A DNA stretch of 64,000 bases from Janthinobacterium sp. ROICE36 (lineage in GTDB: Bacteria; Pseudomonadota; Gammaproteobacteria; Burkholderiales; Burkholderiaceae_D), in assembly GCF_002869965.1 (NCBI RefSeq), contig NZ_PEBS01000007.1:61551-125550 (forward strand), read 5' to 3'. Below are positions 52,928-62,012 of the stretch, piece after piece. The notes below the pieces were generated by a model that had not been told where the DNA came from, ran no database searches, and was given only the letters and a program-made list of their open reading frames with translations. Within the stretch, counting starts at the first letter, position 1. Each line of letters opens with the position of its first letter. Both the position numbers and the translations under genes were made by a program.

Positions 52928-54426
52928 GGCAATATCACGCCGTTATACACAAGTCCCGCCCGCCGAGCATCTGGCCGAAAATCCATTTACATTCAATGAG
53001 TTGCAGCAGCTCTTGTAAACTTGGCCGTTTTCGCGTTTACTCTCGCCTTTTGGATGAATCAATTGGCGACTGCATCGACGCACTGGGCAGCAACGGAGTT
53101 TGAACAGCTGGACTTGGGTGATGCGCGCCTGAACAAGCGAGCGAGAATACTGATGGAACGATTTGCGGCCGATCCGATGGCGAGCATTCCGAAGGCCAGC
53201 CTGGGCTGGAGTGAGACGGTGGCGGCTTATCGCTTCTTCGATAACGACAGCGTCGACTGGCGCACGCTGATGGAGCCGCACTGGCAACAGACGCAGCAGC
53301 GCATGGCGGCTCACCCCGTGATCCTGTGCCTGGAAGACACGACAGAACTGGACTTCAACGGCCAGGAGACCAAGGGACTGGGACCGCTGAGCTACGAAGC
53401 TCAGCGCGGCATGTACGTACATCCAACTTACGCCGTGACGCCCGAGCGCGCGCCACTGGGCGTACTGAACGCGTGGATGTGGGCGCGCACATTGAAGAAT
53501 GAGGACGGCGAGCGCGGTGGCCCGAAGGAAAGCCTGCGCTGGATCGAGGGCTACGAGCGCATTGCCGAGATGGCGCCCACGCTTCCCGAACGCGCCTGGT
53601 GTACGTGGCCGACCGCGAAGCCGATCTGATGCCGTTGATGGCGCGGGCCCAGCAACTGGGCACGCCGGCCGACTGGCTGGTACGCGCCAAGCACAACCGC
53701 TGCTTGCCCGACGGCGACAAGCTCTGGGCGCATACCACCGAGGGGCTGCCGTTGGGTGAAATCACCTTCCAGATGCCAGCACGCAAGGACGTGAAGGCCC
53801 GTCCAGTGCATCAGCAACTGTGGGCACGGCGCGTCGAACTGCCTGCGGGCAAAGGGACAACAATATCGGCCACGTGCATCGTCGCGCGTGAAATTGGCGC
53901 GCCGCCTGACGCCACGCCGGTCGAATGGCGCTTGCTGACGAACCGCACGGTGGCCAACGACCTCGAAGCGGTCGCCTTGATCGACTGGTACCGCGCCCGT
54001 TGGGAAATCGAAATGCTGTTCGATGTGCTGAAAAACGCCTGTCGCGTCGAGGCGTTGCAACTGGGTACGATCGAGAAACTCGAACGCGCGCTGGCCCTGT
54101 TCCTGGTCGTCGCCTGGCGGATCGCCTACATGATGCGCAGTGGTCGCACCTGTCCCGACCTTGATGCCGCGCTGTTCTTCGACCCCGACGAGATTCATAG
54201 TGCTTACCTGTTGAATGATCAGGATGCTCCGGACAAACCCAGGCTCAACGATGTGCTACGACTGGTCGCACGACTGGGGGGATTCCTTGGCCGGAAAAGC
54301 GACGGCGAACCCGGCGTCAAGACCATCTGGCTTGGCATGAAAGAGGTCTACGTCGCAGCGAAAACAATGGGGAAATTACGAGACCGGGTCAACGCCAAGA
54401 ATTGTGTATAACGGCGTGGGCAATAT
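52928..54426 (+). mobile_element. IS4-family (IS50/Tn5-like) insertion sequence with target duplication
   Basis: Terminal inverted repeats CACGCCGTTATACACAA (52936-52952) and TTGTGTATAACGGCGTG (54402-54418) match perfectly over 17 bp and bound a 1483-bp element. GGCAATAT lies directly outside both ends (52928-52935 and 54419-54426), an 8-bp target duplication. The element contains one transposase gene whose TAA stop lies within the right repeat. Intact ends and duplication indicate a recent insertion. Confidence 0.9.
53021..54411 (+). pseudogene. Tn5-type transposase with one frameshift
   Basis: The first frame (likely from about 53054, MNQLATASTHWAATEFEQLD) holds the Tn5-type DNA-binding domain and the first catalytic Asp (LCLEDTTELDFNGQ). 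Near 53588 the frame shifts; the second frame goes on with VYVADREADLMPLMARAQQL (second Asp), the YREK-like region IDWYRARWEIEMLFDVLKNA (catalytic Glu) and ends at 54411. Restoring one base (GAAC to GAAAC) would join LPE to TRLVYVADREADL. All DDE residues are present across the two frames. Confidence 0.8.
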
Positions 54427-54849
54427 GGGCGTGCGGCTCCAGAATCTCGCGCCATTCGCTCCACTGCGCGTTGCTGTGGCGCAGCCGGGTTTCCCTGTGT
54501 TCCGCATCCAGGCCCAGTACCGGCGCGGCATGGCAGCGCACGGCGTCGCACAGGATGTCGGGCATGCCCCAGCCCCGCATGAGGCTGGCTGACAGCGCCA
54601 GTTGATGGTGGTGGCCCAAGCGCCGCCACTCTTCGCACAGCAGCAGCGCCGTGGCAGCACTGCCATGCTGGCCCAGCGGTTGACCATACGCTTGTGGATG
54701 CAGCATGGACAGGGCCAGTTGGCCGCAGGTGTACAGTTCTTTGGCCGGCGCCAGTTGCAGCGCATCGCCCGCCACGCGGGCGGCGCAGGCCATGGCCTGC
54801 GAGTGCGACCAGAATCGCTGCGCGTCGAAGTGCGCACATGTATGCGCAT

Positions 54850-55368
54850 TCATGGCTGGCGCCCAATGTCGCTGCAGTGATGCGCCTGCGCGGCGCCCGT
54901 TTGCAGGGCGGTGACCGCTTGCGACAGCACGTCGAGCGCCATCAGGAGGTCCGCATGCAGGCGGCGCAGCGCGCCGATATCGTTGGAAAAGCCCGCATGC
55001 ACGGCCTGGCGCCAGGGCCTGCTGTGGCAGCAGTCCCATGGCGTGGCTGCCGTCGAGATTTCCTGTGCCAGCACGCGTGCCGGGGCGGGGCGTTCGCAGC
55101 GCAGCGCATGGGCGATGCCGGCCAGGCGGTCGCGCGTCTCGGCCACGAACAGGGCCAGAATCTCCCCTTGCAGGCGCCGGTCGTAGCCGAACATGGCATC
55201 CAGGCGGGCCAGCGCGAACGGCGGCGTATCCGGCACCTCGGGCTCGGGCTGTGGCGGTGCCGTGTTGGCCACCTTGGCCGGCTGCTTGGCCTGGCGCCAG
55301 CGGAGGCGGTGCCAGAGCAGGGCGGCCAGCAGCAACAGCAGGCCTGCCAGGACCAGTGCGGGGCGCAT
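54850..55368 (-). CDS. Membrane-anchored Hpt-like protein with altered phospho-site
   Basis: 172 residues from ATG 55368; a TTG at 55449 would give 199. One membrane segment (ALVLAGLLLLLAALLWHRL) is followed by a Pro-rich linker and a helical domain (FALARLDAMFGYDRRLQGEI, LALFVAETRDRLAGIAHALR) that resembles Hpt modules of hybrid kinases. Where the phospho-His motif HxxKG is expected, the sequence reads AQEISTAATPWDCC, so the His appears lost, possibly through a compensated local frameshift. The stop overlaps the HDOD start by 4 bp. Confidence 0.5.
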   Translation of the reverse strand: MRPALVLAGLLLLLAALLWHRLRWRQAKQPAKVANTAPPQPEPEVPDTPPFALARLDAMFGYDRRLQGEILALFVAETRDRLAGIAHALRCERPAPARVLAQEISTAATPWDCCHSRPWRQAVHAGFSNDIGALRRLHADLLMALDVLSQAVTALQTGAAQAHHCSDIGRQP

Positions 55369-55449
55369 CAGCGAGAGGTCTGCGCAGCGAAGGAAGGGGT
55401 GGATGGCGAGGAAGGCGTTGATGACAGTTCTCCAGTGCGGACTATGCAA

Positions 55450-55744
55450 GTGATCGTGCGTGATGGCGGAGATACAGTGTTTGGCGTGGATGGTTTTTTC
55501 ATTCCACGATATAAATTTGTTTTATTCGAGAAATTTGTTATTTATTTTATTTAATATTCATCATCAGGGATGCATGATTTTGACTGGCTGGATGGGTGGG
55601 CGTGTATAAAAAGCCATGCGGCATGCAGCGGGCGTTCTGGCGTGTGGCACGCTTTGCCAATTAGTGAAAAAATGGGATTCCTTGATCGCCATCAAATACG
55701 GTGCGCAATCGCGTGCCGCCGATTGACTCTTGTAAAGGAGCATC
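55450..55744. other. AT-rich intergenic region upstream of gcd
   Basis: Divergent spacer between the Hpt-like gene and gcd. 55490-55565 is strongly AT-rich (TTTATTTTATTTAATATTC) and may contain promoters for both sides. No defined operator could be recognised. Confidence 0.4.
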
Positions 55745-58186
55745 ATGACTGCCTCTGCCCGGCCTGGACCCTTGCTTATCATCACCGCAGTCATCTTCAT
55801 CTTGCTGGGCCTGGCGCTTGCCGGTGGCGGCGCCTGGCTCGTCAGCCTTGGCGGCTCCTGGTATTACGTCGTGGCCGGCATCGGCATGCTGGTCGCCGGT
55901 GCGCTGGTGTGGAAAGGGCGGCGCAGCGCCCAGCTGTTTCTCGCGCTGCTGCTGTTCGCCACCTTGATCTGGTCCGTCATCGAAGTGAAGTTCGACTGGT
56001 GGCAATTGCTGCCGCGCCTAGATATCTGGTTCGCCGCCGCCGTCTGGCTGCTGCTGCCGTTCGTCGACCGCCGCCTCGATCCGCCGTTGGCCGCCGGGGC
56101 GAAACCGCGCGACGCGGGCAAGAGCGCCCTGGGCGCCGCCGTGGTGCTGACGGCTGCCGTGGGCGTGTTTTCCCTGTTCCAGGATTACTATACTTTGCAC
56201 GGCGAAGTGCCGGCCGAGAACATGGCTGCCGTGCCGCAAGGCGATGTCGCGCCCGGCGTGGCGCCCAACGACTGGGCCGCGTATGGCCGCTCCGGCTATG
56301 GCGACCGCTATGCGCCCGCAGCCCAGATCACGCCAGCCAATGCTGCCCAGCTGAAACAGGCGTGGGTATACAACACGGGCGACTTCAAAGGACCGAACGA
56401 CCCGGGCGAGATCGCCAACGAAGTCACGCCTCTGAAAGTAAACGGCATGCTGTATCTGTGCACGCCGCACAATATCGTCATCGCGCTGGATCCGGACACG
56501 GGCAAGGAGCTGTGGCGCCACGATCCGAAGATCAACCGCGACGCGTCCAGCTATCAGCACATGATTTGCCGCGGCGTCGCGTACTGGGATGTCAACGCGG
56601 GCCGCGCCAAGGATGATCCGGCGCCGCAGGCGGCCGGCATGGAGTGTCCGCGCCGCATCTTTGCCCCCACCATGGACGCCACCTTGATCGCCGTCAATGC
56701 CGATACGGGCGTAGCGTGCAAGAGCTTTGGCGAAAACGGCGTGATCGGCCTGTACCACGGCATGGGCATGAAGAAGCGGGGCTTTCTGATGCCCACATCG
56801 CCGCCGGCCGTGGCGCAGAATGTGGTGGTGATGGCCGCCAGCGTGACGGATAATTTTTCCACGGAAGAGCCGTCAGGCGTGATCCGCGGCTACGATCCCG
56901 TCACCGGCAAGCTGATGTGGAACTGGGATGCCGCGAACCCCGACGACACGGCGCCGATTGCCGATGGCAAGACCTATACCAACAATTCGCCCAATTCCTG
57001 GGGCGTGTCCAGCGTGGATGAAAAACTGGGCATGGTGTACATCCCGATGGGCAATGAAACCCCCGACACCTGGGGCGGCAAGCGCAATCCCCATGGCGAG
57101 AAATACAATAGCGCCATCGTCGCGCTGGACCTGGCAACGGGCAAGGTGCGCTGGGTGTACCAGACCGTGCACCACGATATCTGGGACATGGATATCGGCG
57201 GCCAGCCCACGCTGGTCGACATCGACACGCCAAAAGGCAAGGTCCCGTCCGTGGTGGCAACCACCAAGCGCGGCGATATCTATGTGATCGACCGGCGCGA
57301 TGGCAGCCTGGTGGTGCCGGCGCCGGAAAAAGCCGTGCCGACCGCCAACGCGGCCCCTGGCGACACCCTGTCGCCCACACAGCCGTTCTCGGCGCTGACG
57401 TTCTTGCCCGAGAAAAACATCAGCGAAACGGATATGTGGGGCACGACGCCGTTCGACCAGCTGGCCTGTCGCATCATTTTCCGCCAGCACCGTTATGAAG
57501 GACCGTTCACGCCGCAAACGGTGGCCGAAGGCAAGATCAAGGGCGCCATCATCTCGCCGGGCCCTCTGGGTATCTTCGAGTGGGGCGGGGCGGCCGTCGA
57601 TCCCGTGCGTCAGTTGCTGCTGGTCAATCCAGATTACATGGGCTTTCTGGAACGCCTGGTGCCGCGCGCGCAAGCCAACGCCAAGGGCGGCACGGGCACG
57701 GAAATGGGCTTGCAACCGCAGACGGGCGTGCCGTTTGCCGTGGAAATCAAGCCCTTCCTGTCGCCGCTGGGCTTCCCATGCCAGGCGCCGCCTTGGGGCT
57801 ATATCGCCGCAGTCGACTTGCGCACCATGAAAAAAGTGTGGATGCACAAGAACGGCACCACGCGCGACAGCGCTCCCGTGCCCATCGCCTTGCCGCTGGG
57901 CGTGCCCAGCCTGGGCGGCATGAGCACCACGGGCGGCGGCGTGGCCTTCCTCAGCAGCACGCTCGACTATTACATCCGCGGCTACGACGTGCGCAACGGC
58001 AAAACCGTGTGGAAAGCACGCCTGCCGGCCGGCGGCCAGGCCACGCCGATGAGCTATGTTTCCGACAAGACGGGCAAGCAATATGTGGTGGTGATGGCCG
58101 GCGGGCATGGTTCGCTGGGCACGAAGATGGGCGATAGCCTGGTGGCGTTTGCCTTGCCGGATGAGGCTGTGGAGAAGAAAAACTAG
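55745..58186 (+). CDS. gcd: Membrane-bound PQQ-dependent glucose dehydrogenase
   Basis: 813 residues with AGGAG before the ATG. Five N-terminal membrane segments (about 1-150) are followed by an eight-bladed quinoprotein propeller. NDWAAYGRSGYGDRYAPAAQ, QKTPLK-type EVTPLKVNGMLYLCTPHN, QHMICRGVAYWD, GNETPDTWGGKRNP, TVHHDIWDMDIGGQPTLVDI and PWGYIAAVDLRTMKKVWMHK are the usual Gcd blocks. It oxidises glucose to gluconolactone in the periplasm and feeds electrons to ubiquinone, a trait often linked with acidification and phosphate solubilisation. PQQ synthesis genes are not in the window. Confidence 0.93.
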   Translation: MTASARPGPLLIITAVIFILLGLALAGGGAWLVSLGGSWYYVVAGIGMLVAGALVWKGRRSAQLFLALLLFATLIWSVIEVKFDWWQLLPRLDIWFAAAVWLLLPFVDRRLDPPLAAGAKPRDAGKSALGAAVVLTAAVGVFSLFQDYYTLHGEVPAENMAAVPQGDVAPGVAPNDWAAYGRSGYGDRYAPAAQITPANAAQLKQAWVYNTGDFKGPNDPGEIANEVTPLKVNGMLYLCTPHNIVIALDPDTGKELWRHDPKINRDASSYQHMICRGVAYWDVNAGRAKDDPAPQAAGMECPRRIFAPTMDATLIAVNADTGVACKSFGENGVIGLYHGMGMKKRGFLMPTSPPAVAQNVVVMAASVTDNFSTEEPSGVIRGYDPVTGKLMWNWDAANPDDTAPIADGKTYTNNSPNSWGVSSVDEKLGMVYIPMGNETPDTWGGKRNPHGEKYNSAIVALDLATGKVRWVYQTVHHDIWDMDIGGQPTLVDIDTPKGKVPSVVATTKRGDIYVIDRRDGSLVVPAPEKAVPTANAAPGDTLSPTQPFSALTFLPEKNISETDMWGTTPFDQLACRIIFRQHRYEGPFTPQTVAEGKIKGAIISPGPLGIFEWGGAAVDPVRQLLLVNPDYMGFLERLVPRAQANAKGGTGTEMGLQPQTGVPFAVEIKPFLSPLGFPCQAPPWGYIAAVDLRTMKKVWMHKNGTTRDSAPVPIALPLGVPSLGGMSTTGGGVAFLSSTLDYYIRGYDVRNGKTVWKARLPAGGQATPMSYVSDKTGKQYVVVMAGGHGSLGTKMGDSLVAFALPDEAVEKKN

Positions 58187-58214
58187 AAAGCGGAGGGCAA
58201 GCACCGGGAAAGGG

Positions 58215-58284
58215 CTGGGGTCAGTCGCTGCGCGATCGGAATGCGACCCATTGGTACGCATTCCCCCGACGGGTCTGACCCCAG
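58215..58284. repeat. Nested palindrome, terminator/REP-like
   Basis: Outer arms CTGGGGTCAG and CTGACCCCAG, inner arms GGAATGCG and CGCATTCC around an 11-base loop, followed by ATTTTTTA. On the plus strand this ends gcd transcription; the opposite side faces the DUF748 stop at 58290. It shares the GGTCTGACCC core with the hairpin after narL, suggesting a dispersed palindromic repeat family. Confidence 0.65.
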
Positions 58285-58289
58285 ATTTT

Positions 58290-61200
58290 TTATTGCGCCG
58301 CCAATCCCAGCTTCAAGCCCACCAGCTTGCCCGGCGCAGCCGCCGTTTTTTCCGGCGCGCCCGCGCTGACCCTGGCTGCCGGCGTGCCATCCTGCTGCAG
58401 GGCCGCCAGAATCGCTGCGCTGCGCTGGGCGCCCAGCTTGCTCAAGGCGTCGGCAGGCAAGGGTTGCCTGGCTTCCAGCTGCTCGCGCAAGCCGGCATAA
58501 AACGCGCCCGTGTCGGCCACTTGCGGCTCGCCCTCGATCAGCTTGCCCAGGCGTTGCAAGACGGGGATTTTTGCTGCCGCCGGAGCGGACGCCGCCGTTG
58601 CTCCAGGCGCGGTCGATTCCGCTGCTTTCTTCTGCTTGTCCAGCTCGGCCTTGCCGAAGCGCTCGCTGTACAGCTCGTGCAGGGCGCCCCGTACCTTGCT
58701 TTCGCCCAGGTTCAACGGTCCCGGTTCTTCGCCCGCTTCCAGCTTGATGCCGGCCTTGGCGGCGACGGCGCGGCGCACGGCCTGGGCGCGCAGGGCGGCC
58801 CCGTCCTTGTCGCTGTACTGGCCCGGGACGGCCAGCTTCAGCTGGTCGCGCTTGGCGAGGATTTGCGCCACCTGTTTGAGCTTTTCCCGCTCGGGCGGCA
58901 GCAGCACGGCGCTGCCCGCATCGAAATCGATGGATTCGAGCTTGTCGGCACTGATGCCCAGCAAGTTGCCCAGCGCGCGGAACGGCGCCGTGACGATTTT
59001 CGTCAGCACATTACCCACGGCTTTCCAGATCAAGGCGCCATAGCTGAATTGCGGGTCGTTCATGTCGCCCGACACGGGCAAGCCCAGGTCGATGCGCCCG
59101 TCGCTATCCTTGAGGATGGCCAGCGCCAGTGCCAAAGGCAGTTTCAAGGCGTCGGGACTGTCGATGTGCTCGCCCAGGGTCAGCTTGTCGAGCACGACCT
59201 GGTTGGTGCCGTCGAGCTGGCGGTTGCGCACCTTGTATTGCAAGTCCAGCGAAATCTTGCCTTCGGCCACCTTGTAGCCGGCGAACTTCATCGTGTACGG
59301 CGAGGCGGACACCATGTCGACGTTCTTGAAGACCACGTTCAAGTCCGTGTTGTCGGTGGGTGCGAACGGGTTCAGCTGGCCACGCACGCGCGCCAGGCCG
59401 AATTCGTCGATGCGGCCATCGAGTTCGATCTGGCTGCGCGCATCGCGTTTCGTCGACAGCCCCGTGACGACGCCATTGAGCTCATAAATCTTGGCCGCGA
59501 ACTGGGGCCGCAGGCTCAGGTCGGCAAAGTCCAGCTTGGCGTTTTGCAGGCGCACGCGGCGCACGCGCACGGGGAAGGCGGCGTCGGCTGCCGGCGTGGC
59601 GACGGCCGCGGGCGCCGTTGCTGGCTCCGGCGCCTTCACCAGCAGGCGCTGGGCGTTCAGGCTGCGGTCGTTTTCGATGATCAGCTGGGCGTTCGGTTCC
59701 ACTACGCGCAGTTCAGGGATGTCGAGGAAGTCCGGGCCCATGCTGGCCGTCAGCTTGTCGGCACGCACGCTTTTCCATGACGCAAAACGCTTGCCATCCG
59801 TTTCATTGAGCACCAGGCCAGCGATATCCACGCCGCCCACATAGCGGACCGTGGGCGCTTTCGGCGCGCCGCCGCCCGTCGTCAGGCGGCCGCTGCCGGA
59901 GAGAGAGCCGCCCGCCAGCTTCAGTTTCACATGCTGGGCCAGCAGCGCTTGCACGGGCGCCAGGGTCAGCTGTTTCAAATTCAGCTGCGAATCGACGGCG
60001 CCCGTGCCCGGCACGAACTTGCCCTTGGCCGTGAGCAAGCCGCCTTCGCGCAAACCCACGCCCAGCTCGAACGGCAATGCCTGTTGCATATCGTTGCTGA
60101 CGTTGTGCAACGAGAGCCGCGCATCTTGCAGCGTGCCCTTGATGCCCGTGCCTGCATCATCGAAACGCGCGCCGAACTTGCTCAGTTCTACCTTGTCTAC
60201 CTTGGTCGACCACGGCGCGGATGGTGCATCCTTGTTTGCATCGGCTTTGCCGGAGGGAAACACGGGCAGCTTTTGCGCAATCGCAAACTCTCCCTGGCGG
60301 TTGCGCGCCAGGTCGATCTGCGCGCCGCTGGCCGTCAGGGCGCCCAGGTGCACGGTACGCGCCGCCAAGTCGATCTTGCCTTCCGTAAAGCCCAATTGCT
60401 CCAGCTTGAACGGCGTTTGCGCGCCGCGCTGCATGGCCAGATCGGCCAGGGCAAAGCTGGCGCCGTCGATGACGATGGCCGTGCCGGCCTGGGCTTGCTG
60501 CAAGCCCAGTTGCAGCTGCAGTTGCAACTGTTTCGCGCTCAGCTGCAGCGCCGGCGAGACGGTTTCATCGATGGCGGACACGTCTACGTTGGCCAAGGCT
60601 ACTTGCTTCAAGTCCACTTTCCACTTGCCCGGCTTCGCAGGCACGGCTGCAGGCGTGGCGGTAACGGGTGCGAGATTGCCAGGCAGCATCAGGTTCGCCA
60701 CGTCGATCTCGCCCTTGGCATTGCGCCGCACGGCCACCTTGCCGCCGTACAGATTGACTTTATCCACCGTGACGCTTTGGCGTGCCAGATCGGCGTTCAC
60801 GCCGGCGATGCCCAAGGTGGCCAGCGAGGTGAATGGCTCTCCTTTTCCCTTTACCTCGCCTTGCGCCAGCGCCAGGTCGCGCAAGGCCAGGCCGGCGCCT
60901 TTGACCGTGGCTTGCAGCGTACCGTCGGCATAGGAAAAGGCATAGGGCAGGCGCGCCGACAACTTGCCGCTGGTCACTTGTGCGCGCGTATAGGCTTTCA
61001 AATACGCGGCCAGGCCGGGCAGGGAAGCGTCGTTCAATATCAGTTCGCCTTCGCCGCGAATCGGGCTGAGCGAGGCCGTGCCGCGCCAGTGCAGCTTGCC
61101 GCCACGCGCCGCGTCGGCGCTCAGGATATAGCTGCCGTTGGCGTCGGGCAGGGTGGAGATATTGTCGAGCGTAAAGTTGATCGGGGTGAAGTTGTCCGCA

Positions 61201-61757
61201 TAGCCCGCCTTCTGGTCTTGCCAGTCCACTTTGCCTTGTTCCAGCGCAAAGTGGGCGATGACGAGGCGCGGCATGCCGCCTTCGCTCTTTTCCCGGTGAT
61301 TGCGTTGCCAGGTGGCCAGCACTTCGGCCAGGTTGAACTTGCCGTCCGGCGTGATCGTCAGCTGCGCCTGCGGTGCCGTGATGCGGATTTCCGCCAGGCT
61401 CCAGGCGCGGCGCACGATGGATTTCCATTCCAGTTGCACGGCCAGCGCGCCGATGGACAGCAGCGGCGCATTGCTCTTGCCATCTGCGCCGGGCGCTTCC
61501 TTGAACGCAATCTGGTCCGCTTCCAGCCGCAAGGTGAACGGGTTGAAGCGCACGTCTGCGATACTGGCCTGGCGCGCGAGCTCTTTCTCGGCAAATTTGG
61601 GTAACTGGTTTTTGATGACGTAGGGCACCAGCCAGAAGCCGGCCGCGCTGTAGGCGGCCAGGGCGCAGCCTGTGCCAACGGCCCAGCGCTGCCAGCGTTT
61701 CCAGCGTTTCCAGCGAAATGTTTTCGTCTGCACGCTTTTGTTGTCGATTGTGTTCAC
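58290..61757 (-). CDS. DUF748 (AsmA-like) envelope protein
   Basis: 1155 residues. A basic N-terminus and one membrane segment (WAVGTGCALAAYSAAGFWLV) precede a very long, repetitive beta-rich region with AsmA/DUF748 features (IADVRFNPFTLRLEADQIAF, ELNGVVTGLSTKRDARSQIE, LPVSGDMNDPQFSYGALIWK). The end has an OmpA-like arrangement (ESIDFDAGSAVLLPPEREKL) and an Ala-rich linker. It is inner-membrane anchored with a large periplasmic part. AsmA-like proteins are now thought to form lipid-conducting bridges between the membranes; that role is inferred here. Confidence 0.85.
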   Translation of the reverse strand: MNTIDNKSVQTKTFRWKRWKRWQRWAVGTGCALAAYSAAGFWLVPYVIKNQLPKFAEKELARQASIADVRFNPFTLRLEADQIAFKEAPGADGKSNAPLLSIGALAVQLEWKSIVRRAWSLAEIRITAPQAQLTITPDGKFNLAEVLATWQRNHREKSEGGMPRLVIAHFALEQGKVDWQDQKAGYADNFTPINFTLDNISTLPDANGSYILSADAARGGKLHWRGTASLSPIRGEGELILNDASLPGLAAYLKAYTRAQVTSGKLSARLPYAFSYADGTLQATVKGAGLALRDLALAQGEVKGKGEPFTSLATLGIAGVNADLARQSVTVDKVNLYGGKVAVRRNAKGEIDVANLMLPGNLAPVTATPAAVPAKPGKWKVDLKQVALANVDVSAIDETVSPALQLSAKQLQLQLQLGLQQAQAGTAIVIDGASFALADLAMQRGAQTPFKLEQLGFTEGKIDLAARTVHLGALTASGAQIDLARNRQGEFAIAQKLPVFPSGKADANKDAPSAPWSTKVDKVELSKFGARFDDAGTGIKGTLQDARLSLHNVSNDMQQALPFELGVGLREGGLLTAKGKFVPGTGAVDSQLNLKQLTLAPVQALLAQHVKLKLAGGSLSGSGRLTTGGGAPKAPTVRYVGGVDIAGLVLNETDGKRFASWKSVRADKLTASMGPDFLDIPELRVVEPNAQLIIENDRSLNAQRLLVKAPEPATAPAAVATPAADAAFPVRVRRVRLQNAKLDFADLSLRPQFAAKIYELNGVVTGLSTKRDARSQIELDGRIDEFGLARVRGQLNPFAPTDNTDLNVVFKNVDMVSASPYTMKFAGYKVAEGKISLDLQYKVRNRQLDGTNQVVLDKLTLGEHIDSPDALKLPLALALAILKDSDGRIDLGLPVSGDMNDPQFSYGALIWKAVGNVLTKIVTAPFRALGNLLGISADKLESIDFDAGSAVLLPPEREKLKQVAQILAKRDQLKLAVPGQYSDKDGAALRAQAVRRAVAAKAGIKLEAGEEPGPLNLGESKVRGALHELYSERFGKAELDKQKKAAESTAPGATAASAPAAAKIPVLQRLGKLIEGEPQVADTGAFYAGLREQLEARQPLPADALSKLGAQRSAAILAALQQDGTPAARVSAGAPEKTAAAPGKLVGLKLGLAAQ

Positions 61758-61929
61758 GAACTAACCTTTTGATCTTGTTGAGCGGCACATCCTGCGTGCC
61801 GTGACTGTCAGTATGCCTCTTTGCGGCCTCGTCTGCAAAATCCAAACGTGTTGATGTGATAACAGGCTGCCAGGCGCACTGTTTATCTTGTGAAAACGCG
61901 CCTATTCTCACGAATTGCCACTTACATAT

Positions 61930-61948
61930 TGTGAATGATTCTCGTTAC
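61930..61948 (+). promoter_or_regulatory. Putative Fur box
   Basis: TGTGAATGATTCTCGTTAC; the complement GTAACGAGAATCATTCACA closely resembles the Fur consensus arrangement (GAGAATCATTCTC). It lies 64 bp before the siderophore-receptor ATG, so iron-repressed expression is likely. Confidence 0.5.
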
Positions 61949-62012
61949 GGATATCATGCCGCGTAACTTGAAGTTTCCTTCCATCACTGTTTCTGTTGAA
62001 AGACTTGTTTTT

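Larger units (their letters stand above)
52844..54853 (-). pseudogene. HDOD-domain protein interrupted near its C-terminus by an insertion sequence
   Basis: ATG 54853 overlaps the Hpt gene stop (ATGA). The frame carries part of an HDOD domain (FWSHSQAMACAARVAGDALQ, LGHHHQLALSASLMRGWGMP). It enters the right end of the IS at 54418 and stops at 54389 after 155 residues. If the IS and one copy of the 8-bp target repeat are removed, the same frame continues exactly as ALTARTAESGPPHGRFLVNS to a TGA at 52844-52846, giving 172 residues. So only the last 25 or so residues are changed. Short for an HDOD protein, so it may already have been a fragment. Probable role in signalling with its neighbours. 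Confidence 0.65.
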
